A stretch of 53,663 nucleotides of DNA from an uncultured Bacteroidales bacterium (lineage in GTDB: Bacteria > Bacteroidota > Bacteroidia > Bacteroidales > Paludibacteraceae). Numbering within the stretch: the stretch's first letter is position 1; every line of letters starts with the position of its first letter. Position numbers and translations under genes: made by a program. The stretch is from NCBI GenBank assembly GCA_903927945.1, contig CAIYOZ010000042.1, positions 1 through 53,663 of the forward strand. The letters are read 5' to 3'. The notes beneath the pieces were generated by a model. The model saw only the letters and a program-made list of their open reading frames with translations, did no database searches and was not told the DNA's origin. Positions 1 to 8,894 of this stretch are shown here, piece by piece.

Positions 1-223
1 CACCCAGTAACAAACAGGCAATTTTTAAAGTGGCAAACATGCTATTCCCGGTATTCGCCACCGGAAATGAAAATTTGTTTTCAATCTGTGAAGCCTCAAA
101 TTTATCACCGATTTTGTCGATAATAGCCAGACGCTCTTTCTTGCGCACAAACAATTCAAACAACCTGAAAATACCAACGGTTACAATCCCTACAACCAGT
201 GGAACTAAAATAAAGTCCATCAT
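1..223 (-). CDS. Small membrane protein, possibly DUF6249-like (truncated by window edge)
   Basis: Reverse-strand translation MMDFILVPLVVGIVTVGIFRLFELFVRKKERLAIIDKIGDKFEASQ... is open to the window edge; one N-terminal TM followed by a basic KKERL segment. Not in the ORF track because it is truncated. Confidence 0.6.
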   Translation of the reverse strand, partial: MMDFILVPLVVGIVTVGIFRLFELFVRKKERLAIIDKIGDKFEASQIENKFSFPVANTGNSMFATLKIACLLLG

Positions 224-267
224 AATTTTTGTTTTTTAGATAAATAATTTCGTTCTTTGCAGTGTTT

Positions 268-293
268 GACGCTCTAACTTGAAAATGGTTACA
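268..293 (-). promoter_or_regulatory. ECF-sigma-type promoter for the leftward membrane protein gene
   Basis: Minus strand TGTAACC (293..287), 15-nt spacer, CGTC (271..268), with the same spacing as the promoter in front of the sigma gene. Confidence 0.55.
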
Positions 294-327
294 ATTTCAC
301 CTGTATTTTTTATTCTTTCCCGAATCT

Positions 328-354
328 TGTAACCAAAACGGTTTCTTTGCGTCT
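328..354 (+). promoter_or_regulatory. ECF-sigma-type promoter of the sigma factor gene
   Basis: TGTAACC (328-334), 15-nt spacer, CGTCT (350-354), about 10 nt before the ATG at 365. Confidence 0.55.
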
Positions 355-364
355 ATCGTACAAC

Positions 365-910
365 ATGGAGAATCAGGAAGAATTAATCTACATAAAGCGG
401 ATTTTGGAGGGCGAAACAAACTTGTTTTCCTGCTTCCTGGAGAAATACAGTTCTTCCATTTATTCATTGATTGTACGGATCATTCCTTCCAGGGAAGATG
501 CGGAAGAACTCGTACAGGACACTTTTCTTAAGGCCTTTAGAAAGCTGGTGACTTTTAAAGGCGATTGCAGTTTCTCTACCTGGCTCTACCGGATAGCCTA
601 CAATACGGCGATCTCGGAAACCCGAAAGAGAAAAATCATATTGCCATTGCTGGATGAGAAAATGATGGAGACCCTTACCGATGACGATATGGATACTCTG
701 TTTGAGAGGGACGAGGATGAAGTATTGTTGCAAAAGCTGGAAATTGCCATTGACCAACTGAATGTGGAAGAAAAGACCCTGATTACACTCTATTACTACG
801 AAGCTAAACCGGTAGCCGAAATAGCCGTGGTTTTCGAACAAACAACGGATAACATTAAAGTGAAGCTCTTCAGGGTAAGAAAGAAAATCTATGCATTAAT
901 GAATCAGTAA
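365..910 (+). CDS. RNA polymerase ECF-type sigma factor
   Basis: Sigma70 region 2 (EDAEELVQDTFLKAFRKL...FSTWLYRIAYN) and region 4 (AEIAVVFEQTTDNIKVKLFRVRKKI). The ORF-track start at 347 is TTG; ATG 365 preferred. Confidence 0.95.
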   Translation: MENQEELIYIKRILEGETNLFSCFLEKYSSSIYSLIVRIIPSREDAEELVQDTFLKAFRKLVTFKGDCSFSTWLYRIAYNTAISETRKRKIILPLLDEKMMETLTDDDMDTLFERDEDEVLLQKLEIAIDQLNVEEKTLITLYYYEAKPVAEIAVVFEQTTDNIKVKLFRVRKKIYALMNQ

Positions 911-916
911 AACCCT

Positions 917-1297
917 ATGAAACAAGATAAAGCAATTTTCAAGGCAGTCCATTCGCGTAAGAGTCCTATTCTATCAGCGGGCTTCAACTCCAGGATGATG
1001 GATCAGATTTATCATGCCGAAGCAAAAAGGAAGAAGCGTTCGTATATCCTCAGCCTGAGCTCCATTGCAGTGGCTTCACTAGGGTTGATTTCCCTGGCAG
1101 CATATTTGTTGAAAGATCATATTCCACTAAATGTCACCCTTCAATTTCCGGCATTCCTTTCATTGAATGAATTCATTAGCCGGTATGGTTTTAGTTTTTA
1201 TATCGGATTCCTAATCCTGCTTTTAATGATCATCGATACTACTTTTCGTACGTTCAGGCATAAACGGGAGAGTGATAAGTTCAGGCAATTCAAATAA
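917..1297 (+). CDS. Two-TM membrane protein co-transcribed with the sigma factor (candidate anti-sigma or regulator)
   Basis: 6 nt after the sigma gene stop; 126 aa with two hydrophobic segments. Confidence 0.7.
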   Translation: MKQDKAIFKAVHSRKSPILSAGFNSRMMDQIYHAEAKRKKRSYILSLSSIAVASLGLISLAAYLLKDHIPLNVTLQFPAFLSLNEFISRYGFSFYIGFLILLLMIIDTTFRTFRHKRESDKFRQFK

Positions 1298-1418
1298 TAC
1301 TTTGATTATTCCTTGCTAGATTATCAAAAGCCATTTCCATCTCTTTTTTATGCTTGAAATCATTCTAACGATCGGTCTAAAAGCACCCCTGGAATGACCC
1401 CATGTATCTTCCACAAAC

Positions 1419-1445
1419 GACCCCGTCGCTATTTGCGACAGGGTC
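1419..1445. terminator. Stem-loop, possible terminator
   Basis: GACCCCGTCGC-TATTT-GCGACAGGGTC, one mismatch; no strong T run on the plus strand. Confidence 0.4.
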
Positions 1446-1550
1446 GATAAAAATCTGTATTGAGAAGCATAATTCCGTTAAACGGATCCAGTTTCGCAAT
1501 TTTTCAGGCACGTAACATTGAACTCTTCACATCTTTACCCGTTGGTATGC

Positions 1551-1652
1551 CTTGGTCATACCTTTGTCATACCTTCGTCATACTTTCGTTTTTAGACATT
1601 ACATACATATTACATACATGTTACATATATATTACATATACATCACATAACT
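1551..1652. repeat. 11-bp-phased tandem repeat element
   Basis: CTTGGTCATAC/CTTTGTCATAC/CTTCGTCATAC (1551-1583), then ATTACATACAT/ATTACATACAT/GTTACATATAT/ATTACATATAC/ATCACATAACT (1598-1652). Confidence 0.8.
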
Positions 1653-1927
1653 ATATAGGTATGTAACATCTATTTAACATGTATGTAACGAGTATCTGTT
1701 TAAGATGTGATTTATAAAAACGAAACCATGAATAACCCTGGAGATAGGCAGGAGGTAGGCAAGTTAAGACGGCAGGGTAGGTTAGTTGTTGCCGATTGAT
1801 GAGTTCAAACAAAAAACAAGTTATTTTTTATGAATTATGCTCAAGAACATGATTTATGAACCAAAAAACTATGCTTTTTTGCGTTAATTTGTGCCCAGAA
1901 TAATAAATGTAAAAAATACAATTAATC

Positions 1928-3085
1928 ATGACTGTACAAGAATTAAAAGCTGCCTTCCAAACTGCCTATGGCCAGGAAGCAGAAGCTGTTTATTTTGCTC
2001 CCGGACGTGTGAATTTGATCGGCGAACATACCGATTACAACGGTGGATCGGTTTTCCCATGTGCCTTAAGTTTCGGAACATACCTGTTGCTTCGTAAAAA
2101 CGACAAGAAGATGGTCAATTTCCGTTCGTTGAACCAACCGGAGATCATCAGCCTTGCACTGGACCAACTCACTACACCCCTGGATAAATTGTGGGTGAAT
2201 TATCCCCTGGGAGTTCTTGCCCAGTTCATCAAACGTGGAATTAAAATTAAAGAAGGTTATGATATCCTGATCTGGGGTAACGTTCCTAACGGAGCCGGTC
2301 TTTCTTCTTCTGCCTCGTTGGAAGTGGTGACTGCTTATGCCATGAACGACCAATTGGCGACAGGATTTAACCGTACTGTGCTGGCACAGATCGGTCAAAA
2401 AGCCGAACATGAATTTGCATTCGTGAACTGCGGTATCATGGATCAGTTTGCATCTGCCAACGGTGCTAAAGACCATGCTATTCACCTGAATTGCGACACA
2501 TTGGAATTCGAACTCGTTCCGGTGAAACTGGAAGGAATAAAGATCCTCATCTCAAACACTCATAGTCCTCACAAACTGGATTCGGGCGCTTACAACCAAC
2601 GAGTTGCCGAATGCAAACTGGCGGTTGAACAACTGAATAAAGTTCGGCCACTCAAATACCTGGCTGAACTGACGGAAGCTGAGTTTGAAAAGATAGAATC
2701 AGCCATCACCGATGTGACTGCTCATAAGCGTGCCCGTCACGTCGTGGGAGAGGTACAACGTACCTCCGATGCTGTAAAAGCCTTGAAAGCGGGTGATATC
2801 GTGAAATTCGGCCAATTAATGAATGCCTCCCACGTTTCACTGCGTGACGATTATGAAGTAACCGGACCTGAGTTGGATACCATGGCCGAAGAAGCCTGGA
2901 AGATTGACGGTGTTATCGGCTCTCGTATGACAGGTGGTGGTTTTGGTGGCTGTACTGTTTCACTGGTAAAAGACGAAGCCATCGAACCCTTTATTGCCAA
3001 CGTAGGAAAAGCCTATGAAGCAAAAATCGGCATCAAACCCGAATTCTATATCGCCGAGATTGGTGACGGAGCGTGTAAATTGTAA
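1928..3085 (+). CDS. galK: Galactokinase
   Basis: GHMP kinase motifs APGRVNLIGEHTDYNGG and PNGAGLSSSASLEV; C-terminal GSRMTGGGFGGCTVSLV. Confidence 0.96.
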   Translation: MTVQELKAAFQTAYGQEAEAVYFAPGRVNLIGEHTDYNGGSVFPCALSFGTYLLLRKNDKKMVNFRSLNQPEIISLALDQLTTPLDKLWVNYPLGVLAQFIKRGIKIKEGYDILIWGNVPNGAGLSSSASLEVVTAYAMNDQLATGFNRTVLAQIGQKAEHEFAFVNCGIMDQFASANGAKDHAIHLNCDTLEFELVPVKLEGIKILISNTHSPHKLDSGAYNQRVAECKLAVEQLNKVRPLKYLAELTEAEFEKIESAITDVTAHKRARHVVGEVQRTSDAVKALKAGDIVKFGQLMNASHVSLRDDYEVTGPELDTMAEEAWKIDGVIGSRMTGGGFGGCTVSLVKDEAIEPFIANVGKAYEAKIGIKPEFYIAEIGDGACKL

Positions 3086-3134
3086 GTGAGAGTTAATTGG
3101 TTAATTAGTTAATTGGTTAATTGGTTTGAATGAG

Positions 3135-3265
3135 TTGATTAAGTTAATTGGTTAATCGGTTGACTGGTTTTCTAAAACTGCCATTCTTCAACTTTTCAAA
3201 CTTTCAAACTCTTACCTAATTAACCCCATAACCTAATTAACCGATCAACCAATTAACTTAATCAA
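3135..3265. repeat. 27-bp imperfect inverted repeat in the galK-galM intergenic region
   Basis: TTGATTAAGTTAATTGGTTAATCGGTT (3135-3161) versus AACCGATCAACCAATTAACTTAATCAA (3239-3265), one mismatch, within GTTAATTGG-rich sequence. Confidence 0.85.
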
Positions 3266-3286
3266 CCAATTAACTAATAACTAAAG

Positions 3287-4327
3287 ATGAAGACAGTAAA
3301 GGAATTACAAATTGAGATGGACGGTAAGCCGGTATCGCTATATACACTTTTCAATAAGAAAGGCATGTCGGTGGATATTACCAATTATGGGGCTAAGATA
3401 TTACGCCTGATGACTGCCGATAGAAACAGTAAATTTGAGGACGTGGTACTGGGATTCGACACACTGGAAGAAGTCATCGAAAAAGAAATCTATTTTGGTG
3501 CGATATGCGGCCGTTTTGCCAACCGGATCAAGGATGGCAGGTTTACACTCGATGGAGAGAAATATCAGCTTCCTGTGAACAATGGGACTAACTCCTTGCA
3601 TGGGGGTATCCATGGATATAACGAAAAGGTGTGGACGGTGAAATCGGTTTCACAACAGGAACTGGTACTTAACCTTCTTTCGCCCGATGGGGAAGAAGGT
3701 TATCCGGGTAATCTGGACATTACTGCCACCTATTTCCTGTCCGATGAAAACGAGTTGAAAATCCATTACGAAGCTACTACAGATAAACCAACGATCATTG
3801 GGTTGACCAATCACTCTTATTTCAACCTCAAAGGTGCCGGAAATGGAACAATCAGGGATCACCAATTGCAGATTAATGCAGACTTTTACACGGTATTGGA
3901 TGAATCATTTGCTTTGACAGGTGAAATTCGTCCGGTGGAAGGGACTCCCTTTGATTTCCGTAAACCAGTGGTTGTGGAAGAACGGGTGGATGATGAAGCA
4001 TTCGTTCCCGGCTGGGGATTGGACAATAACTGGTGTATCCGCAAACATCAGGCAGGCGACCTGGCATTGGCTGGAACAGTCTATGAGCCTGTCAGTGGAC
4101 GTAAGATGGAAACATTTACTACTCAACCCGGTTTGCAGGTCTATTCAGGAAACTGGATTGAAAACGTCATTGGCAAAGAAGGAAAGAAATATGACCGTCA
4201 GGATGCCATCTGCCTGGAGACACAAGGTTTCCCCAATTCACCGAACGTAGCCCATTTCCCAAGTCCGGTGCTGCGTCCCGAAGAAAAGTACGACGAATGG
4301 TGCGTATATAAATTCTCGGTAGAATAA
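3287..4327 (+). CDS. galM: Aldose 1-epimerase (mutarotase)
   Basis: GAKILRLMTADR, GRFANRIKDGRF, NGTNSLHGG, TNHSYFNLKG, CLETQGFPNSPN motifs. Confidence 0.95.
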   Translation: MKTVKELQIEMDGKPVSLYTLFNKKGMSVDITNYGAKILRLMTADRNSKFEDVVLGFDTLEEVIEKEIYFGAICGRFANRIKDGRFTLDGEKYQLPVNNGTNSLHGGIHGYNEKVWTVKSVSQQELVLNLLSPDGEEGYPGNLDITATYFLSDENELKIHYEATTDKPTIIGLTNHSYFNLKGAGNGTIRDHQLQINADFYTVLDESFALTGEIRPVEGTPFDFRKPVVVEERVDDEAFVPGWGLDNNWCIRKHQAGDLALAGTVYEPVSGRKMETFTTQPGLQVYSGNWIENVIGKEGKKYDRQDAICLETQGFPNSPNVAHFPSPVLRPEEKYDEWCVYKFSVE

Positions 4328-4346
4328 GAAGGATTTACGATTAAAG

Positions 4347-4392
4347 AAATAGCCAATCAAAGATCAGGAATGATATTGATTGGCTATTTTAT
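4347..4392 (+). terminator. Rho-independent terminator after galM
   Basis: AAATAGCCAATC / GATTGGCTATTT perfect 12-bp stem followed by TATTTC. Confidence 0.75.
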
Positions 4393-4554
4393 TTCTACAA
4401 GTGTCGCTTAATTTGAATTTAACAAGGACCTATGTTTGTAATTTTGTGTGGTTTTGTACACTCCTGACGGAATGAGTTTTAATAAATTCTAATGGAATAA
4501 ATCCTCAGGCACAACCGATATCATCTCACGTTGAAAATACCTGTTACGATTATT

Positions 4555-5232
4555 TTAATCTTCATAATCATCAAAATCTAATTTGAATTTATTGCCACTA
4601 TCCGATGCCAGAATGGTTATGGTTTTTTTCATCTTTCTATTATTTAGAATCAAAACCACATCATGTCTCCCCACTGATAAATTAGTGGTAAACGGTGTTT
4701 TGCCTGCTTTGACATGATCTATAAAGAGATTTGCTGATATCGGATATGTGAAAACTGCTGAAGGCTCATGATAAATTTCAACTGTTTTAGCCGAATCGAC
4801 AGGTGCTGCTCCAGGGACCGTATTATCGGGTGTTAATGTTTCATGAATACTGCTTGTTTCCAATTGGTACATAGCCCCTGTCGCCGGATCGACAATCAGC
4901 ATGCCGATCAACCCTCCGAAAATGATATTCCCCAGGTACCAGCCATTGAGCGTGCAATTCACAGGAACGGTCTTTTCGGCAAAACCATCCATGGTTAATT
5001 TGACCTTGTACGATTCACTTTCAAAAAATCCTGCACCCGATTTCAATAAAAATGTTGCCGGAGTCTGTCCGCTAAATACAGGAATTCCACTCCTGTTGGT
5101 AACTTGTATGGTTGCTCCTGCAGGTTCCGATTTCACGGTTAAATGATTATAGCCCGAAGATACGATGGAAGCACAACTGGTAAAAGCCAGAACGATCGAT
5201 AGAAATGTAATTGTCCTAAAAATTCTTTTCAT
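4555..5232 (-). CDS. PEGA-domain lipoprotein
   Basis: Lipobox LAFTSCASI; LTVKSEPAGATIQV is PEGA-like. Start placed at MKRIFRT rather than the upstream M. Confidence 0.75.
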   Translation of the reverse strand: MKRIFRTITFLSIVLAFTSCASIVSSGYNHLTVKSEPAGATIQVTNRSGIPVFSGQTPATFLLKSGAGFFESESYKVKLTMDGFAEKTVPVNCTLNGWYLGNIIFGGLIGMLIVDPATGAMYQLETSSIHETLTPDNTVPGAAPVDSAKTVEIYHEPSAVFTYPISANLFIDHVKAGKTPFTTNLSVGRHDVVLILNNRKMKKTITILASDSGNKFKLDFDDYED

Positions 5233-5299
5233 TTTATTTATTTGTTTATTTGTTTTATTGTCTAATTGCAACAACATCATTTCAAACGACCATCATTTC

Positions 5300-5480
5300 A
5301 ACGGAATAAATTCCATTGCTACAATATCGATCGTTCCTACGGAACTTCGTTGCAGCGGTTTTTAATGCCGTAGGCATGACCGATAGTGTAACCCGGTGGT
5401 TTTAACCCAGGGATAGAAGCCACAACCTTATGCCATAGTGCCGTAGGCACGGCCGATATCATGCTGCAAACTTTCAAATA
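5300..5480. repeat. Interspersed CCTACGG/CCGTAGG palindrome-rich repeat, copy 1
   Basis: GTTCCTACGGAAC, ATGCCGTAGGCAT, GTGCCGTAGGCAC palindromes plus ACCCGGTGGTTTTAACCC; similar to 8740-8880. Confidence 0.65.
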
Positions 5481-5487
5481 ACCTACT

Positions 5488-6180
5488 TCAACGAAATATC
5501 TTTGCAGTCTTTTCTCTGACAGGCAATTCCCCCCGGACAGAGTAATATAATTTGATAAAGTGCCATTGAAGATCCGAAGGAATGATGTTTGTCATACTCA
5601 CTGATTCAGTTAAACTGTTTGTAGTTGATGAATAGGCAGTGATTTTAAATACTACTTCATTCCACCCCTTTTTAAAAGTTACATCATAAAAATTTGTGGA
5701 ATTCTCTGTATATCCACCACCGGTATATGTTTCAATATGGGTTCCTTTCAGGGTTAAAGGCTTGTCTGTATAGATAAACGAGGAATAAGAAAGACCTGCC
5801 TTATTCAGACTATCGTTGGCATAATTACATCTTTGCAAATCCCCCTGAATACTATTATTCAGGTAGGCTCTGATAGCTACTGCCCCTCCCATTACTGTGG
5901 TGTCACTGATGGCAACACCGCTTAATGAGCCTATTTTTGATAACTCAGGGATCGTTAGATGGATTGTGAACTCACCGGTTGATAACACCAGACCAGAACC
6001 AACGTAATTAGTGTTCCTGGCTTTCACCGAATCCAGGGAATTGGCCACATAATTCACGATCTTTCCGCTGATGACTCCATCGCTGGTGATCGAACTGTTG
6101 CCTGTAGACACATCATCTTTTTGGCAACTGAAAAATGTCACACATACCGCTATTAATACCAGGTTGAAAATTGTTTTCAT
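5488..6180 (-). CDS. Small lipoprotein, paralog family member 1
   Basis: MKTIFNLVLIAVCVTFFSCQKDDVSTG lipobox; shares FFSCQKDD, IVNYV.NS.DS and N.I.SDLQW with two neighbours. Confidence 0.8.
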   Translation of the reverse strand: MKTIFNLVLIAVCVTFFSCQKDDVSTGNSSITSDGVISGKIVNYVANSLDSVKARNTNYVGSGLVLSTGEFTIHLTIPELSKIGSLSGVAISDTTVMGGAVAIRAYLNNSIQGDLQRCNYANDSLNKAGLSYSSFIYTDKPLTLKGTHIETYTGGGYTENSTNFYDVTFKKGWNEVVFKITAYSSTTNSLTESVSMTNIIPSDLQWHFIKLYYSVRGELPVREKTAKIFR

Positions 6181-6300
6181 CATACTGTTTTGTTTTAATT
6201 TATTTTCACCCTCCAAAATTACAACAAATATCCAGTTCATTAACACATTTTAGACAAATAGTTTTAAACAATCCAAACAATTACTTCATTTAAACAAAAT

Positions 6301-6333
6301 AAGACCGTTCAAACTCTCGGTCTGAACGGTCTT
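6301..6333. terminator. Bidirectional stem-loop terminator
   Basis: AAGACCGTTCA / TGAACGGTCTT perfect 11-bp stem; minus strand followed by ATTTTGTTT. Confidence 0.7.
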
Positions 6334-6366
6334 AATGTATATCGCTTACAGTGTATTATCCCCTTG

Positions 6367-7269
6367 TCAATTAAAAATGTGGTGGAGATATTCCACATTC
6401 AATCCGTAATTCTTTTTCACATTGTGTACGTCCGTTTGGTCGCGCGAACGCTCTACCACCAGCCATCCGCACCAGCCCATGTCCTGCAACACGGTTTTCA
6501 CCCGGTTCATATCCAGTTTTTTATCGTCGGAAAGTGTCACTCCGTCGGTATTGGTACAATGTATCTGGCAGATTCTGTCTTTTCCCAGTATGCGGAGTTC
6601 CCTGTATAGATCCCGTCCCAATACCAGCGGATTCTGAAAATTATAATAGATCTTTATGGCTTTCGAATCAATCTCCTTGAGTAGTTTTACCTCTCCCCGT
6701 GCATCCAGTGATGTTTCGATTCCAATTACCACGCCCGCCTGTTGTGCCATTTTCCCCACTACTTTCAACCGCTGAACGATCAGCGGACGCAATTCGGGGT
6801 GCTTGTTTAAATCGCACACACCCAACGGTAGAAAGCCTGTCTTCACTCCCATAGCCTGCATGGTAGTCAGGCAATCCTCCACCAAAGCCTGGTAGTTCTC
6901 CCGTTGTGCAAACGACTGTCCATAAAACCCCGACATAGCCACCGAGGAAATCACGATCTTGTTGTCTGCTGCCGTTCGGAGGAATAACTCCCTGAATTCT
7001 TTCTTTCGCAACTTGTTGTCAAACGAATCCCGTTGCCCGAGCGAACCCATATCCATCTCCACCCCATCGGCTCCAAGGGCACGTGCCAATTCAAATTCCC
7101 CGATCTTCTGACGCTTAAGGATCATCCAGTCGCACACCGATATCTTGAAACAATCGTGCCCGGTTTTGTTTGTACCTGTATCCGGAGGTGTAGCTTGCAG
7201 TCCGAAAACGCTACTCAACGTGCATACCAGGGGTACTATCCGTTTTCCCCAACTTCGTTTTATCATCAT
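6367..7269 (-). CDS. Sugar phosphate isomerase/epimerase (AP-endonuclease-2 / xylose isomerase-like TIM barrel), exported
   Basis: Signal-like N-terminus, then LGADGVEMDMG, GVVIGIETSLD, IKIYYNFQNP, GWLVVERSR. Confidence 0.85.
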   Translation of the reverse strand: MMIKRSWGKRIVPLVCTLSSVFGLQATPPDTGTNKTGHDCFKISVCDWMILKRQKIGEFELARALGADGVEMDMGSLGQRDSFDNKLRKKEFRELFLRTAADNKIVISSVAMSGFYGQSFAQRENYQALVEDCLTTMQAMGVKTGFLPLGVCDLNKHPELRPLIVQRLKVVGKMAQQAGVVIGIETSLDARGEVKLLKEIDSKAIKIYYNFQNPLVLGRDLYRELRILGKDRICQIHCTNTDGVTLSDDKKLDMNRVKTVLQDMGWCGWLVVERSRDQTDVHNVKKNYGLNVEYLHHIFN

Positions 7270-7359
7270 TCCTGAAGGTGTTAGTTTTACAGGGTAAGAC
7301 GAACACGATTCTGAATTGTAATCATAAACATCAGGATAATACTATGGCACTTAAACGAG

Positions 7360-7968
7360 TTACTTTTTCATTCTCAGTATCATCCTATCCTGAATCTTTG
7401 ACATAAACAACACCATACACATGGCACCAATCAGTGCAAATAGCATGTCCGACTGGGTATCCCATATATCACCCTGTGTACCCAGAAATGCTTCGGAGGA
7501 TTGACCTGACACCACAGCCACCAACCATTCAAAGAGTTCATAACAGGCACTTATACTTAAACACACACATACTGTCACAAATGAAAGCCAAGAACCACGC
7601 TTTACAACCTCCAGCCTGATAAACAATTCCCTTACCACCATTGCCGGAATGAAACCCTGTGCAAAATGTCCCACTTTATCATAGTTGTTGCGGCTTTGAT
7701 GAAATACCTCCTTTACCCAATCAAACAATGGCACCTGTGCATAGGTGTAATGCCCGCCAATAAACAGAATGTAACAATGAACCAGAATAAAGACATACGT
7801 CAGATAGGTGAATTGAAACTTCTTAAAAGTGAACATGAGCAGGATCAAGGCAAATATACCCGGAAATACTTCCAGTATCCAGGTGAAATAATCGTGAGGA
7901 TGAATCCCCGAAACAATCAATCCACTAATAAACAATATCAATAAAATAAAGTATTTCTTCATAGTCAA
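7360..7968 (-). CDS. DUF2238 (YjdF-like) integral membrane protein
   Basis: Multiple TMs with YDKVGHFAQGFIPAMVVRE and GTQGDIWDTQSDMLFALIGA, characteristic of the family. Confidence 0.85.
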   Translation of the reverse strand: MTMKKYFILLILFISGLIVSGIHPHDYFTWILEVFPGIFALILLMFTFKKFQFTYLTYVFILVHCYILFIGGHYTYAQVPLFDWVKEVFHQSRNNYDKVGHFAQGFIPAMVVRELFIRLEVVKRGSWLSFVTVCVCLSISACYELFEWLVAVVSGQSSEAFLGTQGDIWDTQSDMLFALIGAMCMVLFMSKIQDRMILRMKK

Positions 7969-8015
7969 TATCAGGTCTATTTAAATTTCATGTTGAATAC
8001 TCCGCAAACAAAAAC

Positions 8016-8666
8016 CTAAAATAATTCACGTTCTTCCTTCAAAGATTGCCATTGAAGGTCAGAAGTAATGTTATTTGTCACGCTGATTGATTCTGTAGTA
8101 ATGTTAGCACTTGAAGTATACGAAGTAAGTTTACGCACCAACTCATTCCACCCTTTATTAAGAGTTATATTAAAAACATATGATTGAGTTGTATTTAGAA
8201 ACATATATGTATTTACATGTGTTCCTTTCATAGTAAATGTTCTGTCCGAATAAATAAAATAGGAATATGCCATTCCCGTTACAGCAGTACTGTCATTGGT
8301 GTAATTGCATTTTTTCAATGCTCCCGCAAGATTTTTATTCAAATATGAATAAAACGTAACAGTTGATCCTATCATGGCATTTGGATCGCTTATCGTTAAT
8401 CCTTTTTCTGCAAGAATCATTCCTAATTCCGGGACTTCTAAAATGAAAGAAAAATCACCTGTCGTTGACACACTACCGGAACCATCAAGATATTCAATTA
8501 TGGCACTCACCGAATCAATCGAATTGGGTACAAAATTTACTATTTTCCCTTTTATTAATCCATCACTAGTTACAGAACTTTTACTTGCTGAAAGATCATC
8601 CTTTTGGCAACTGAAAAATGTAATGCATAATATGACTAAAATAAGCTTGAAAATTGTTTTCTTCAT
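8016..8666 (-). CDS. Small lipoprotein, paralog family member 2
   Basis: MKKTIFKLILVILCITFFSCQKDDLSAS; TNNITSDLQW C-terminal motif. Confidence 0.8.
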   Translation of the reverse strand: MKKTIFKLILVILCITFFSCQKDDLSASKSSVTSDGLIKGKIVNFVPNSIDSVSAIIEYLDGSGSVSTTGDFSFILEVPELGMILAEKGLTISDPNAMIGSTVTFYSYLNKNLAGALKKCNYTNDSTAVTGMAYSYFIYSDRTFTMKGTHVNTYMFLNTTQSYVFNITLNKGWNELVRKLTSYTSSANITTESISVTNNITSDLQWQSLKEERELF

Positions 8667-8739
8667 TTTATTTGGTTTGAAATTGTTATTCTTACCTACT
8701 CCGAATTACGTCTTTTTGTTCATTAGGAACTCGCGATTT

Positions 8740-8880
8740 CAATATCGCGATCTTTCTACAATATCCGTTCTACCTATGGAACATACTTGGTCCTGAAATT
8801 AATATGCTGGTGACATTTTGATATTATAATCCGGTGGTATTAGCCCCGTAGGTCATGTCAGATATTATAGTTTGATAATT
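8740..8880. repeat. Interspersed repeat, diverged copy 2
   Basis: CTACAATATCCGTTCTACCTATGGAAC ... AATCCGGTGGTATTAGCCC ... GATATTATAGTTTG parallels 5320-5480. Confidence 0.5.
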
Positions 8881-8894
8881 AAGGAAAAGGATTA

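Noticed and set aside
1460-1666. 68-aa ORF across the 11-bp repeat element
   Set aside because: An 11-bp unit is not a multiple of 3, so the peptide is not periodic; no RBS-supported start or homology recognisable.
8374-8796. 140-aa plus-strand ORF
   Set aside because: Antisense to lipoprotein paralog 2 and the neighbouring repeat; no domain.
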